From positions 9,999,692 to 10,063,691 of the forward strand of contig NC_033630.1 in the NCBI RefSeq assembly GCF_001540865.1: DNA of 64,000 nt. The letters are read 5' to 3'. A program made the position numbers and the translations under genes. Numbering within the stretch: the stretch's first letter is position 1; each line of letters starts with the position of its first letter. This DNA comes from Ananas comosus (taxonomy: Eukaryota > Streptophyta > Magnoliopsida > Poales > Bromeliaceae). The notes under the pieces were generated by a model. The model worked only from the letters and a program-made list of their open reading frames with translations, made no database searches and was not told the DNA's origin. Below, in pieces: positions 55,511-64,000 of this stretch.

Positions 55511-55668
55511 TAATAACTGGTCCATTCTCATCCTAGGTAAAGTCCATCTTGTTGTGATAGAAATGAAGAGAAACAAATAAGCTTTAATTAATGTAATAAG
55601 GATACCCATTGTCATTCCAAAAATGCCAGCGATTTTATTTATTCCGAAAAGCTCAGGAATGGATCCAC
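55511..55668 (-). pseudogene. ndhA: Plastid ndhA (NDH subunit 1) exon 2 fragment
   Basis: Minus-strand reading contains [15 protein letters not shown], then [12 protein letters not shown] and [15 protein letters not shown]. These match the C-terminal membrane region of the plastid NADH dehydrogenase-like subunit 1, where the known form is close to ATRWTLPRLRMDQLL. Mitochondrial nad1 has a different motif (RAAFPRYRYDQLM), so plastid origin is preferred. About 52 codons survive without a stop, but neither end of the gene is present. Confidence 0.8.
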
Positions 55669-55704
55669 TTGCTATTATATACAGAAATTAGAATCATTTT
55701 TCTC

Positions 55705-55739
55705 GAGCCGTATGAGGAAAAAACCTCCTATACGTTTCT
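55705..55739 (+). other. Group II intron domain V-like hairpin
   Basis: GAGCCGTATGAGG, a short A loop, then CCTCCTATACGTTTC: the catalytic hairpin pattern of group II introns (GAGCCGTAT...GTACGGTTC). It lies on the strand opposite to the ndhA and psbC pieces, so it does not belong to the ndhA intron in its native arrangement. Confidence 0.6.
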
Positions 55740-55923
55740 AGGGGGGGCGTTGTTTATTTATAAATTGTTTTTGATGATGGAACATCCGATTCAGCGATCG
55801 GTTCTGCCAGACATGATCTACGTTATTGGAAACTATCTAGAAACCAAATTTTATAATTTTTTGACTTTATTTGCCTAGTGAACGAATAGCTTAAAAGTGA
55901 ACGGCTGAAATTAAAAATCTCGC

Positions 55924-56263
55924 CTTGTCTACGACGAAGACGGAATATATTGCTATGACAGAAGGTGTGAAGGAAGCTATGTGGCTAAGAGGCTTATTTG
56001 GAGAGCTTACTTCTTGTTGGGATCCGACGGTTGTTTATTCAGACAGTCAAAGTGCTATTTATTTGTCTAAAGATCAGATGTTTTATGAGAGGACAAAGCA
56101 CATCGATGTAAAGTTTCACTTTGTTTGGAATGTGATTGGGAAACGCACGGTGACTGCTAAGAAAATTGGTACTGAGGACAATCCGGCAGATATGTTTACT
56201 AAGTCCCTTACCATTGCCAAGTTCAAACATTATTTGGACTTGATGGCAGTTGGCAGCATTTAA
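55924..56263 (+). pseudogene. Copia-2 RNase H C-terminus
   Basis: LSTTKTEYIAMTEGVKEAMW, then SDSQSAIYLSKD, KHIDVKFHFVW and NPADMFTKSLTIAKFKHYLD: the closing RNase H blocks of a Tork-like copia. It ends at a TAA at 56261-56263, about 120 bp before the polypurine tract. The upstream half is separated by the organelle insert. Confidence 0.9.
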
Positions 56264-56384
56264 GGTCCTATGGGGCATTTGGAGAAGACGGAGCACGGAG
56301 CGTTAAGGAGTATTAAAGCGAATTAAACTCAAGGTGGAGTTTTGTGGCGACCTCGACATAGCAGCGTCTAAACTACAAATTAAA

Positions 56385-56397
56385 CCAAGATGGAGAT
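56385..56397 (+). promoter_or_regulatory. Polypurine tract of copia-2
   Basis: CCAAGATGGAGAT directly precedes the TGTTATATT start of the 3' LTR. Confidence 0.8.
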
Positions 56398-57012
56398 TGT
56401 TATATTTGGTTTAGATTTGTAGTTACCTAAATTGGAGTTAAATTCTAATCTAATTGGGATTATATATAATTTAGATTTAATTTGGTATATATGGATTATA
56501 ATTAGGAGTGTAATTCTAATTGAATTAGAATTAAACTCTAGTTAGGAGACATGTATTATATATATACATGTTACGGCCAAGTTAATGAGGCCGCGACTCA
56601 ATTAAGAGCCATGCAAAATTAATCCAGCCATTGGTGGTCCATCCATACGGCAGCAATGTGAGCTGTGGAGGGAGATAAAACATTGTTCTAATTAGAGGCA
56701 AGCTCTAGCTAATGAAGCCGCAACATTAATTAATTAAGCCTCTCGGAGTCTGTACGGGTGGTGAGAGAGAAGCATCTTTTGAAGTCTTTTACGCGGTGAG
56801 AGAGAAGCCCTAATTAATTAAGCCTAGCCCTAATTAATTAAGCCTCTTGTTGGTCCGTACGGTTAGGGGCTGAGACTAATTAGAAACTATGCTCTAATTA
56901 AGCCAAGCCATGCATGTTGGTTCCGTACGGTTGGGTGAGAGAGAAGCCACTTTTTGGAGTTGCTTTGTTGCGGCGTTTCCGATCTAATTAAGTTTTGGTC
57001 TTTGAGAGATTC
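56398..57012 (+). mobile_element. Copia-2 3' LTR, first segment, up to a nested LTR junction
   Basis: TGTTATATTTGG to GAGAGATTC. It corresponds to 42366-43382 without the MITE and with fewer indels. The segment ends at exactly the same base (GATTC) at which the 5' LTR is interrupted. Confidence 0.85.
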
Positions 57013-57184
57013 TGTCACGCCCCGGGACCGGCGGAGGCCCTCCCGGTAGCGTGCCCAGACCCGCCATATGTCAACACATATAAGGCGTATACAATAAAAG
57101 CGGAAGTAAAGGCAAGTAATAAAACAAGTAGAAGAAGTGAAAATAACAAGCAACTAATGATATCAGAGCAAATATAGATCTATC
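57013..57184 (-). mobile_element. Fragment of the same nested gypsy LTR
   Basis: It starts TGTCACGCCCCGGGACCGG and matches 43383-43560 closely (ACAAGTAGAAGAAGTG, ATAAGGCGTATA) for about 170 bp. It stops at a single N (57185). Confidence 0.85.
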
Positions 57185-57185
57185 N

Positions 57186-57793
57186 GAGACATATATTATA
57201 TATACATCTTACGGCCAAGTTAATGAGGCCGCGACTCAATTAAGAGCCATGCAAAATTAATCCAGCCATTGGTGGTCCATCCGTATGGCAGCAATGCGAG
57301 CTGTGGAGGGAGAGAAAACACTGTTCTAATTAGAGGCAAGCTCTAATGAAGCCGCAACATTAATTAATTAAGCCTCTTGGAGTCCGTACGGGTGGTGAGA
57401 GAGAAGCATTTTTTGAAGTCTTTTACGCGGTGAGAGAGAAGCTCTAATTAATTAAGCCTCTTGTTGGTCCGTACAATTAGGGGCTGAGACTAATTAGAAA
57501 CATTGCTCTAATTAAGCCAGGCCATGCATGTTGGTTCCGTACAGATGGGTGAGAGAGAAGCCACTTTTTGGAGTTGCTTTGTTGCGGCGTTTCCGATTTA
57601 ATTAAATTTTGATCTTTGAGAGATTTTCTTGTACTCCGCCTTTTCGACATTAATAAATTATTTGCTCCGTCTTCGCACGTAGACGTAGGCCGTTAGCCGA
57701 ACCACATAAATATCGGTGTGCTTTTTTCATATTTTTTCGTTTCATGCATTAAATTATTTTCTGGATCTATTTTTCGCCGTTCCAATTTTAACA
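57186..57793 (+). mobile_element. Copia-2 3' LTR, second overlapping segment through the true end
   Basis: It restarts inside the LTR (GAGACATATATTATATATAC, equivalent to 56542) and repeats about 460 bp of the previous segment. It reads through an uninterrupted GAGAGATTTTCTTGTACTCC, then finishes at TCCAATTTTAACA. It therefore shows the empty version of the nested insertion site. Confidence 0.85.
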
Positions 57794-58145
57794 GTTATCT
57801 TCGTCGGCTTGCGATGTCCACTGAAAAATCTTAGGTTGGTTTCTCACCCTTTGTTTATAAAAGTGGCATAGGCGGTGACGGCCTGGACGAAGCGTGAGGT
57901 GTGGTGTAGCTAGTGAATCTAGAAGTCCCGCGGATTATTCTTCCATTCATTATGGTTCATGATTCTTTCTTACCACTGATAATCGTTAAATAAGTTTAGA
58001 CATTGTGGTGGTTCAATTAGTGAACGATTGGTTAAACTAATTTCTTTATTTGGCTTAATAAACGGTGGATTCATGTTTATTATCTATGGATTTATGATTT
58101 TATAGCCATGATTTGGTGCTGTGATTTTTTGGCAAAATATTTTGA
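57794..58145. other. Non-coding; gypsy LTR-like scrap
   Basis: GATGTCCACTGAAAAATCTTAGG followed by TTGGTTTCTCACCC resembles the conserved block before TTCTCACCCC in the gypsy LTRs. No gene or terminus is seen. GTTAT follows the copia-2 LTR end and does not match GAGAT upstream of the 5' LTR. Confidence 0.4.
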
Positions 58146-58206
58146 CATCATATTTTGACATTTTCAGTTTTGAAACCAACTTGTGATAAAATGTCAAAAT
58201 ATGATG
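58146..58206. repeat. Perfect 19 bp inverted repeat (hairpin, 23 bp loop)
   Basis: CATCATATTTTGACATTTT at 58146-58164 and its exact reverse complement at 58188-58206. An isolated ATTTTGACA at 58138 adds a half copy. It may be a MITE remnant. Confidence 0.9.
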
Positions 58207-58277
58207 ATTGTACTGTGGAAAAATATTATTAGTGCATGAACACGATAATTCACTAGAACTTTTTCAATCTACATTAA

Positions 58278-58342
58278 TTTCATAGAAATTAAAAATTTTA
58301 CTACAAAAAATTTCATAGAAATTAAAAATTTTACTACAAAAT
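58278..58342. repeat. 33 bp tandem duplication
   Basis: TTTCATAGAAATTAAAAATT followed by TTACTACAAAA occurs at 58278 and again at 58311 inside copy 2; copy 1 has a single version. Confidence 0.85.
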
Positions 58343-59273
58343 TACCAAGATATAGATAAAATATAATATGATTTCTTAATCCATATAAACCTCAAAATCA
58401 AGTTATCAAAAATAATCTAAAGATCCAGAAACTATCAAGATGTAACGGATTATGACGATGACTTATAGAGATTTACCAAAGACATAAATTCATCGTATAA
58501 ACTTTCAAATTTGAGGTAAAGCTAATAAAACACTGGAGGTGGCTCTTTTGAGCATCTTTTTCAATATACCACCTCATAACTACCAAAATTTTCAATTTAT
58601 CCACACTTTTTCAACCTATTTAATTATGCATTTAATTTTCATGTGATAGCTTCACATACTTACTGGACGACCAGAATGGTAACTCTTTCCTACATGTAGT
58701 GGTAGTTTTCACACTCGCTTTGGGATGTAACTCTTTTCACATTTTTTATACACTTTGAAGTATTTTCTTTTTCCATTATATATAAAACTTCCTATCAAAT
58801 TATGCAATCTCTTATTTGAAAGAAAATTTGACAGTTTCAATCTATTAGCAAATGCATATTCATCAAATTAAACACACACAATCGAGATAAGTTAAGTGCC
58901 TAAATTTCACACACGATTATCTAAATTTGATGAATATAAGTGTTAAGAACTCCTATAATAAATTATCTTTATAAATAATAAAAATGAAGTAAATCGATAA
59001 TTAATATGCAATTAATTAGGAGTGAATGACAGTGAACCTATTGATGCTCAAGACACTACACTATTGAGTATAGCAATCATCCAATAGAGTTTGAAAAAAA
59101 AAACAAGTAAAATCCTAAAAATCAAAACAATGAAAGCACCTTAAAAATGTATTGCAATGATTACATAACGTCAAAACAAATTAACACTTATATCACCTTT
59201 CCAAACCCAAACTTGTCGGATTGTTGGTTATCTTGGGTTGTTGCGGTTAGGCGACATTTGCTTTGACTTTTGT

Positions 59274-59690
59274 TCAACCTTTGGTCTCCACATTGCATTC
59301 GGCATTGTGTGCACTATTGTTGTGGCTTTGACTTTCGATTGATTTGGCATACTCAACTTGGTTATTGTTGCTTTTGAATCCTTGACGGTTGCCGAGTGTT
59401 AGAAGATGCCAATTGATGTCTAAAAGATGTCGATTGAGTCTTCTTTTCGTTTCGAGGGCACATTTTGTTCCATATTTATGGCATACTTTATTCTTCAAGT
59501 TTGTTGAGATTTTGGGTGTTGAATTTTTAACCTTCTCAACATATGGCCAAGAGTCGGGCTTGTCTTGGGGTTTAGTTTCAGAAGTTGGTTTGCGAAACTA
59601 GTATTTCGGTTATGTCATAGTGCACTTCGGTGTGGTTCGACGTATCAGTTGGTGTTGTTGGCACATTTAGGCTGATTTTGACACGTGGTT
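59274..59690 (-). pseudogene. Gag-like zinc-knuckle fragment, copy 2
   Basis: Minus-strand reading includes KPDSWPYVEKVKNSTPKIST, then KNKVCHKYGTK: homologous to KVCHKCGIKG in copy 1, with the second Cys changed to Tyr and the rest of the knuckle lost by frameshift. It extends farther 5' than copy 1, so it preserves part of the N-terminal region (PTDTSNHTEVHYDITEILVS) that copy 1 lost. Breaks near 59440 and 59575 make it non-functional. Family unassigned. Confidence 0.45.
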
Positions 59691-59752
59691 ACTATATCTA
59701 AGTTCATGTCATACCAAGAGGCATTAGTTGAGTCAAGGATCGAGCACTTGGA

Positions 59753-61027
59753 TTTATTCTCCAAGAGGCACACCGAGCACCGTATGCTATACATCCGGGA
59801 GGCACCAAGATTTATAAGGACTTAAAGTTGCTCTATTGGTGGCCCGGGATGAAAAAGGATGTTGGCGAGTTCGTTGCTAGATGTTTAACTTGCCAACAAG
59901 TGAAAGCAGAGCACCGAGTTCCCGCGGGGAAGCTACAGAGTTTACCTATTCCTATGTGGAAGTGGGAGAAGATCACCATGGATTTCGTGACTAGATTGCC
60001 TCGCTCCCAGACCGGGCATGATGCTATATGGGTGATCGTGGATAGGTTGACAAAGTCGACGCACTTCATACCTATTCATACTACTTGGACTGGGGAGAAG
60101 CTCGCACAAGTGTACCTTGATGAGATTGTGCGGCTTCATGGAGTGCCTACATCGATAGTATCTGATCGAGACACTCGGTTTGTGTCTCATTTTTGGAGGA
60201 GTCTGCAGGACGCCTTGGGCACCCGACTGGACTTCAGCACTACTTTCCACCCTCAGAGTGACTGGCAGTCGGAGCGCACCATTCAGACTTTAGAGAATAT
60301 GCTCCGAGCATGTGTGATAGACTTCCAGGGAGGATGGTCGCAGCATCTACCGATGGCGGAATTTGCTTATAACAACAGTTATCAAGCAAGCATTAAGATG
60401 GCGCCCTTTGAAGCACTTTATGGACGGAAGTGTAGATTGCCACTCCATTGGAGTGAAGTTGGCGAGAGATTGGCTTTAGGCCCTGATGTGCTCCAGGAAG
60501 CTGAGGACAAAATTCGAATTGCTCGGGAGCGACTTTTGACGGTGCAGAGCAGACAGAGGAGCTATGCCGATCGACGGCGGTAAGACTTGGAATTCCAACT
60601 TGGAGACCATGTTTTCTTGAAGGTCTCGTCGACTAGAGGGATCAAGAGATTTGGAATTCGGGGTAAGTTGAGCCCCCGTTTCATTGGACCGTACGAGATT
60701 TTGGAACGTGTAGGTCCGGTAGCGTATCGACTTGCTCTACCACCGAACCTATCCGGCATGCACAACATCTTTCATGTATCGGTCCTTAGGAAGTATGTCT
60801 TCGACCCGACTCATGTGTTGGATGCTACACCTCCGGAGTTGCGGGACGACTTGAGCTTCGATGAGCAACCCGTAAAGATTTTGGCTCGCGAGGTGCGAAA
60901 ACTGCGGAATCGGGATATTCCGTACGTGAAGGTTCTTTGGAGCAACCACGGGGAGCGGGAGGCCACGTGGGAGCTAGAGAGTGCGTTGCGGGAGCGCCAC
61001 CCCTATCTTGTTCAGATGGAGCTTTGA
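59753..61027 (+). pseudogene. Second chromovirus pol: integrase zinc finger, core and chromodomain
   Basis: The open frame begins abruptly within the integrase N-terminal region (ILQEAHRAPYAIHPGG) and reads LYWWPGMKKDV, CLTCQQVKAEH, then the core. Asp in MDFVTRLP and SDRDTRF is present; the Glu block is QSDWQSERTIQTLE, where the usual DGQ is DWQ. A stop TAA at 60581-60583 falls between core and GPY/F module; the same frame then continues with [31 protein letters not shown]-like and a chromodomain (KVLWSNHGEREATWE) to 61027. It is homologous to 1-1068. Missing its 5' half, it cannot be autonomous. Confidence 0.9.
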
Positions 61028-61068
61028 GGTATGTTGGCTTTCGAGTTTCGCGGACGAAACTCCTTTTT

Positions 61069-61080
61069 AGGAGGGGTAAA
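61069..61080 (+). promoter_or_regulatory. Polypurine tract of the second chromovirus
   Basis: AGGAGGGGTAAA directly precedes TGTAGCACAC. The upstream GGACGAAACTCC string is shared with the first chromovirus. Confidence 0.8.
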
Positions 61081-62132
61081 TGTAGCACACTGGACCTTTG
61101 CAAATTGCGAGGTTCGAGTGTTTGGAATGTATTCCGAACTTTTCCACACTTGGTGGAGGGCCGTCGATCGTATTCCGGCCTAAAAGTTCGATTTCTAGAG
61201 TTTTGGCAAGTCCTAAGAGTTTTCACTCTCGAGGACAGGTCCCTGATATGAGAGATCGGTCCCCTCAACACAGTGTTGCGGCAGCTGGCGAGGCAACCGG
61301 TCCCTGGCAGGCGAGACCGGTCCCCGAGCGCGTCTGCGTGGGGAGAGACCGGTCCCGTGCGGGGAGAGACCGGTTCCCGAACGTTGGATTTTCGGGGCAG
61401 GCTGAGAGACCGGTCCCAAGTCGGGGAGACCGGTCCCTCTGGGCAAAAACTGCCCAGACCGGGCTGATATGAATTTGAGTTTTTGAGGGGCTTTTCTAGA
61501 TTTTGTTGCACTAGATGGTCTAAATGGCCATTTCACTCTCTTCCCTCCTCATTTCTCCCCTTCACATCTATTCTAGAGAGAGAAGAAGAGAGGGAAAAGG
61601 AGAGGAAGAAGAAGGAGAAGGAGAGGATCTTGCTTGAAGGCTTTGGAGCATCACCTTCTTCCTCATTTCTCACCTTTGGGGAACTTGGAGCTTGCTTTTG
61701 AAGCTTGGTGGTGGACCAATCTTCAACCCTTGAGGATTTTGGACTTGGTTTGGAGCTTCCTAGAGGTATGTGACTAGTTCTTCTCCTCTAAATCCTAGTT
61801 TTGGAGCTCTTTGCTAGATGAAATCCAAGATTGGGATTCTAGGGTTAGATTTGGGACTTTTTGATTTGAGGGCTTTGGAACTTTATTGATTGGTTTAGAA
61901 CCTTCCTTTAGGTTGAATTGGAGGGTTTCTTGCTCCCATTTGGAGTTTGAGTGAGGGTTCCTTCACTTGAGGTAAGTTTTCTCCACCTTAGCCTAGGTTG
62001 CTTATTGATTGAGCTTAGGGTTGATCGTAAGATTTGTTTGACCCTTGTTCCTACATCTTTAGGGTGCTAGGAGACTAGTCGACACCTTCGTCGGAGCTTA
62101 CGAAGGGTTTCGGTATCTTCGGTGGGTTTGAC
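61081..62132 (+). mobile_element. 3' LTR of the second chromovirus, cut at an N
   Basis: TGTAGCACACTGGACCTTTG at the start, then six exact ACCGGT cores plus variants (61235-61440), a GA-rich tract (61575-61625) and leader. It ends at the N at 62133 after about 1.05 kb, where about 2.6 kb would be expected. The remainder is missing from the assembly or was deleted. Confidence 0.85.
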
Positions 62133-62133
62133 N

Positions 62134-63750
62134 TTTCCACATCTATTTTTAATTGTATCAAGGTTTGTTATTTTTGGCCTTCATACCTATTCACCTTCCT
62201 GCAGATGTTAACATAACCTATTAAATTTTTGGTTTCATAAGCTACAAGTTCCTAGTGTTACCTAGTTTCCTCCCATTTAATTTTAAGTTAACTTCTTTGG
62301 TCTATTAAAAATCTCAAACCCTGGCTTGAGAGAGAGAGTCAAATGTCTATATTAGAAATACCATTTTTTTTTTTGACAGTGTAAGCTTTTGAATAATAAT
62401 AATTGTTTCACAATTTTTTACTACTGTACAGAGAAAAGGCATTGAAATACCTAAATTAACATGTACTAAAGAGATTCTGATCTCTCGAAACTTTTCAGAA
62501 CTCAATTTAGATTAAACTCTCATTATTTTATTCAATCATTAATTAAAAATACGAAACCAAGGCAAGATCAAAAGCCCAATTAATGTGGTACTCATGATGA
62601 TGCTAAGACTAATTAATTATAAATCATGTGATCATCTCAAGAGACCTCTTTACTTGGGGATATCTGAACCCTGCAGCAACCCAACAAAACCCCAACTAAT
62701 CCTCTTATTAATTACTTGGGAGAGCAACAGAAAAATCCAAAATAGAAAAGGAATAAAAAATTTTATCCTATCTATTTTTTTGTCCTCGAACGTAGAAAAA
62801 AATAAATAATACATATATTTTGCACTCCGCGATGGACGAGTCACTGTCAAGAATCGGAATATATCCTCCCACATATTGTACATTGCTAAGGTTTTAAGAA
62901 GATCTGGTTTAACCTATCATCTTCCCTAGCTAGTCACGTACTGCTGCAAAAATTATTAGATGCGCTTGATGTACCGCGCACCGTACTCTTAATACCAAAT
63001 CAGAAAGACTTTAAATTGGGATTTGATTTATGAATGAGTACTATGTGGTTTACATTCCGCACAAGATAAGAGTAAGTAATAAAAAGGGTTTAGGACCATC
63101 TCTAATATCATATTACTTAATAAAAGATTATTTTGATGGGACAATGTTAAAGTACATTTGCATGGTAACAATTTGAAAGGACTACAAATCAGAAGTTGTA
63201 AATCTCTAACACCTCTAATGCTTATGCATAGAAGAAAATCCCGTCCAAAAAAATTAGTTTGCGATCGAGTCTACTTGATATCTACTTCTTCATTAATTAT
63301 GCACCGAAAATTATACATCTAGCCTCCATCTGCCACCCATTTGTACTTATCAGTATATTATTATTAAATAATTATTTAATGCATGCCCTTGCAAGAGCCA
63401 AAAGAAATAGGAGAAAGCACTGTACATAGACTCTATACGCACAAATATTTTTCTCCTTAATTTATACTTCGCTGTATAATAAATGGTGAGCGCATCGATC
63501 TTGATCTCCAAATTCAAGACCCATCTCCTCCACACTACCCCAAATTATTTCAACGTGTACGTACTTGCGTCAATGCGAATCTTCCTCAGAAACCCGCTCT
63601 CAAACGTGCACTCGAATTATTTTATATAATCCTTTACACCGGTGTAAAATTAATATCCATAAAATTTTTGTGGTCCACATGAATTCGCTTGTCCTACTAA
63701 TATCTTTTTAAAAACTAAATTTTGAGGAAGCCGTATCAATTCTTAGATAA
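62134..63750. other. Low-copy A+T-rich DNA, no gene recognised
   Basis: Unrelated to the LTR before the N. It contains a small perfect palindrome TTTACACCGGTGTAAA near 63631-63646 and AT-rich runs. Frames here are short and lack recognisable domains. It may be ordinary intergenic sequence near a gene outside the window. Confidence 0.5.
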
Positions 63751-63908
63751 TGTGACGTCCCAATATTTCGGCAGGTTATCCATCATAAGGTTATTTTCAT
63801 CTTAACATGTTTAACTCTCTTAACTTTTTGGATCTAGCCACCGCCCAAAATACTTAAACCAGGTTAAGAATTTTAGACTTACTATATCTTATATATAGGG
63901 ACGTCACA
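63751..63908 (-). mobile_element. Solo TRIM LTR, flanks GATAA/GATGA
   Basis: 158 bp from TGTGACGTCCCAATATTTCG to ATATATAGGGACGTCACA. Its reverse complement aligns with the TRIM LTRs at 16980-18308 (TATATATAAGATATA, AGTTAAGAGAGTTAAACATG, TGATGG). The flanks agree at four of five bases. It has no internal region or primer site. Confidence 0.85.
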
Positions 63909-64000
63909 GATGAAGGATGTAAGAGATACACCTCATAGGAGGCGTGCAAATAGCATTTATTTTGTTATTCTATTATGGTTAAAATATATTGAGACACCCT

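Larger units (their letters stand above)
55358..55922 (+). mobile_element. Organelle-derived mosaic insert in copia-2 RNase H
   Basis: About 565 bp unlike the surrounding copia. It joins a psbC piece, an ndhA exon piece and a group II intron domain V-like hairpin, in mixed orientations. TCTCG occurs at both junctions (55353-55357 and 55918-55922), a 5 bp microhomology or duplication. It is read as nuclear-integrated plastid DNA, either directly or via mitochondrial DNA that had already rearranged it. Confidence 0.8.
58250..59690 (-). repeat. Dispersed repeat family, copy 2
   Basis: Inverted relative to copy 1 (3773-5780). Shared blocks in order on the minus strand are the zinc-knuckle frame, TTGGGTTTGGAAAGGTGAT, the TATTAATTATCG block, the AAGAGTTACATCCCAAAG and GTAGGAAAGAGTTACCA region and GCATTACATCTTGATAG-like sequence. 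It lacks the CACTA insertion of copy 1. Confidence 0.65.

Noticed and set aside
55404..55668. Functional psbC or ndhA gene
   Set aside because: Both are short internal fragments without starts or ends, fused to each other inside a retrotransposon.
63631..63646. TTTACACCGGTGTAAA palindrome as an LTR regulatory site
   Set aside because: It stands alone, without a partner palindrome, TATA box or LTR boundary nearby.

Overview
The window is nuclear DNA of a flowering plant. It consists almost entirely of transposable elements nested in one another, and I found no intact host gene, tRNA or rRNA. Evidence for a plant genome: Ty3/gypsy chromovirus pol with a C-terminal chromodomain, Ty1/copia elements primed by initiator tRNA-Met (TGGTATCAGAGCC), a TRIM element, CACTA, hAT and other MITEs, and a plastid-derived fragment containing ndhA and psbC pieces. 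A monocot is plausible, but the sequence alone does not fix the species. Ns at 12298, 29527-29626, 32160, 57185 and 62133 mark assembly joins.

Layout. 1-3772: 3' end of a chromovirus (integrase, chromodomain, polypurine tract, 2.63 kb 3' LTR). It sits in a gag-like dispersed repeat (3773 to about 5780) that also carries a 523 bp CACTA element. 5781-6508: promoter-like leader and a truncated RG-rich ORF, cut by a minus-strand LTR. 6509-13063: minus-strand gypsy LTRs, one 4.8 kb long inside the remnant of another. 13064-14400: copia and gypsy scraps. 14636-15765: extreme A+T low-complexity tract. 16980-18308: TRIM with a MITE inside its first LTR. 19528-29526: tandem copia array LTR-internal-LTR-internal, broken by a 100 N gap. 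29627-41783: gypsy-type LTRs, several solo and one nested inside another, plus a hAT MITE. 41839-57793: a Tork-like copia interrupted by a MITE, three solo gypsy LTRs and an organelle-derived insert. 58146-59690: an inverted second copy of the 3773 repeat. 59753-62132: second chromovirus 3' end. 62134-64000: low-copy A+T-rich DNA and a solo TRIM LTR.

The value of the window is its insertion history. Target-site duplications can be read directly for solo LTRs at 39582-41783 (ATTTC), 43383-46072 (GATTC), 46447-49309 (AGATT) and 51976-54539 (ACAAT), for two CACTA copies (ATA, GCG), a MITE (TAAAATATA) and a hAT MITE (CATACATA/G). The organelle-derived insert is bordered by TCTCG. The gypsy LTR subfamilies share a recurring design: doublets of short palindromes (ACCGGT, TCCGGA or TACCGGTA cores) in the upstream part of the LTR. 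I see no defence, toxin or metabolic system. The most unusual objects are the plastid mosaic inside a copia RNase H, the tandem copia and TRIM arrays, the same-site nested LTR in both LTRs of one copia, and an unassigned zinc-knuckle repeat family.
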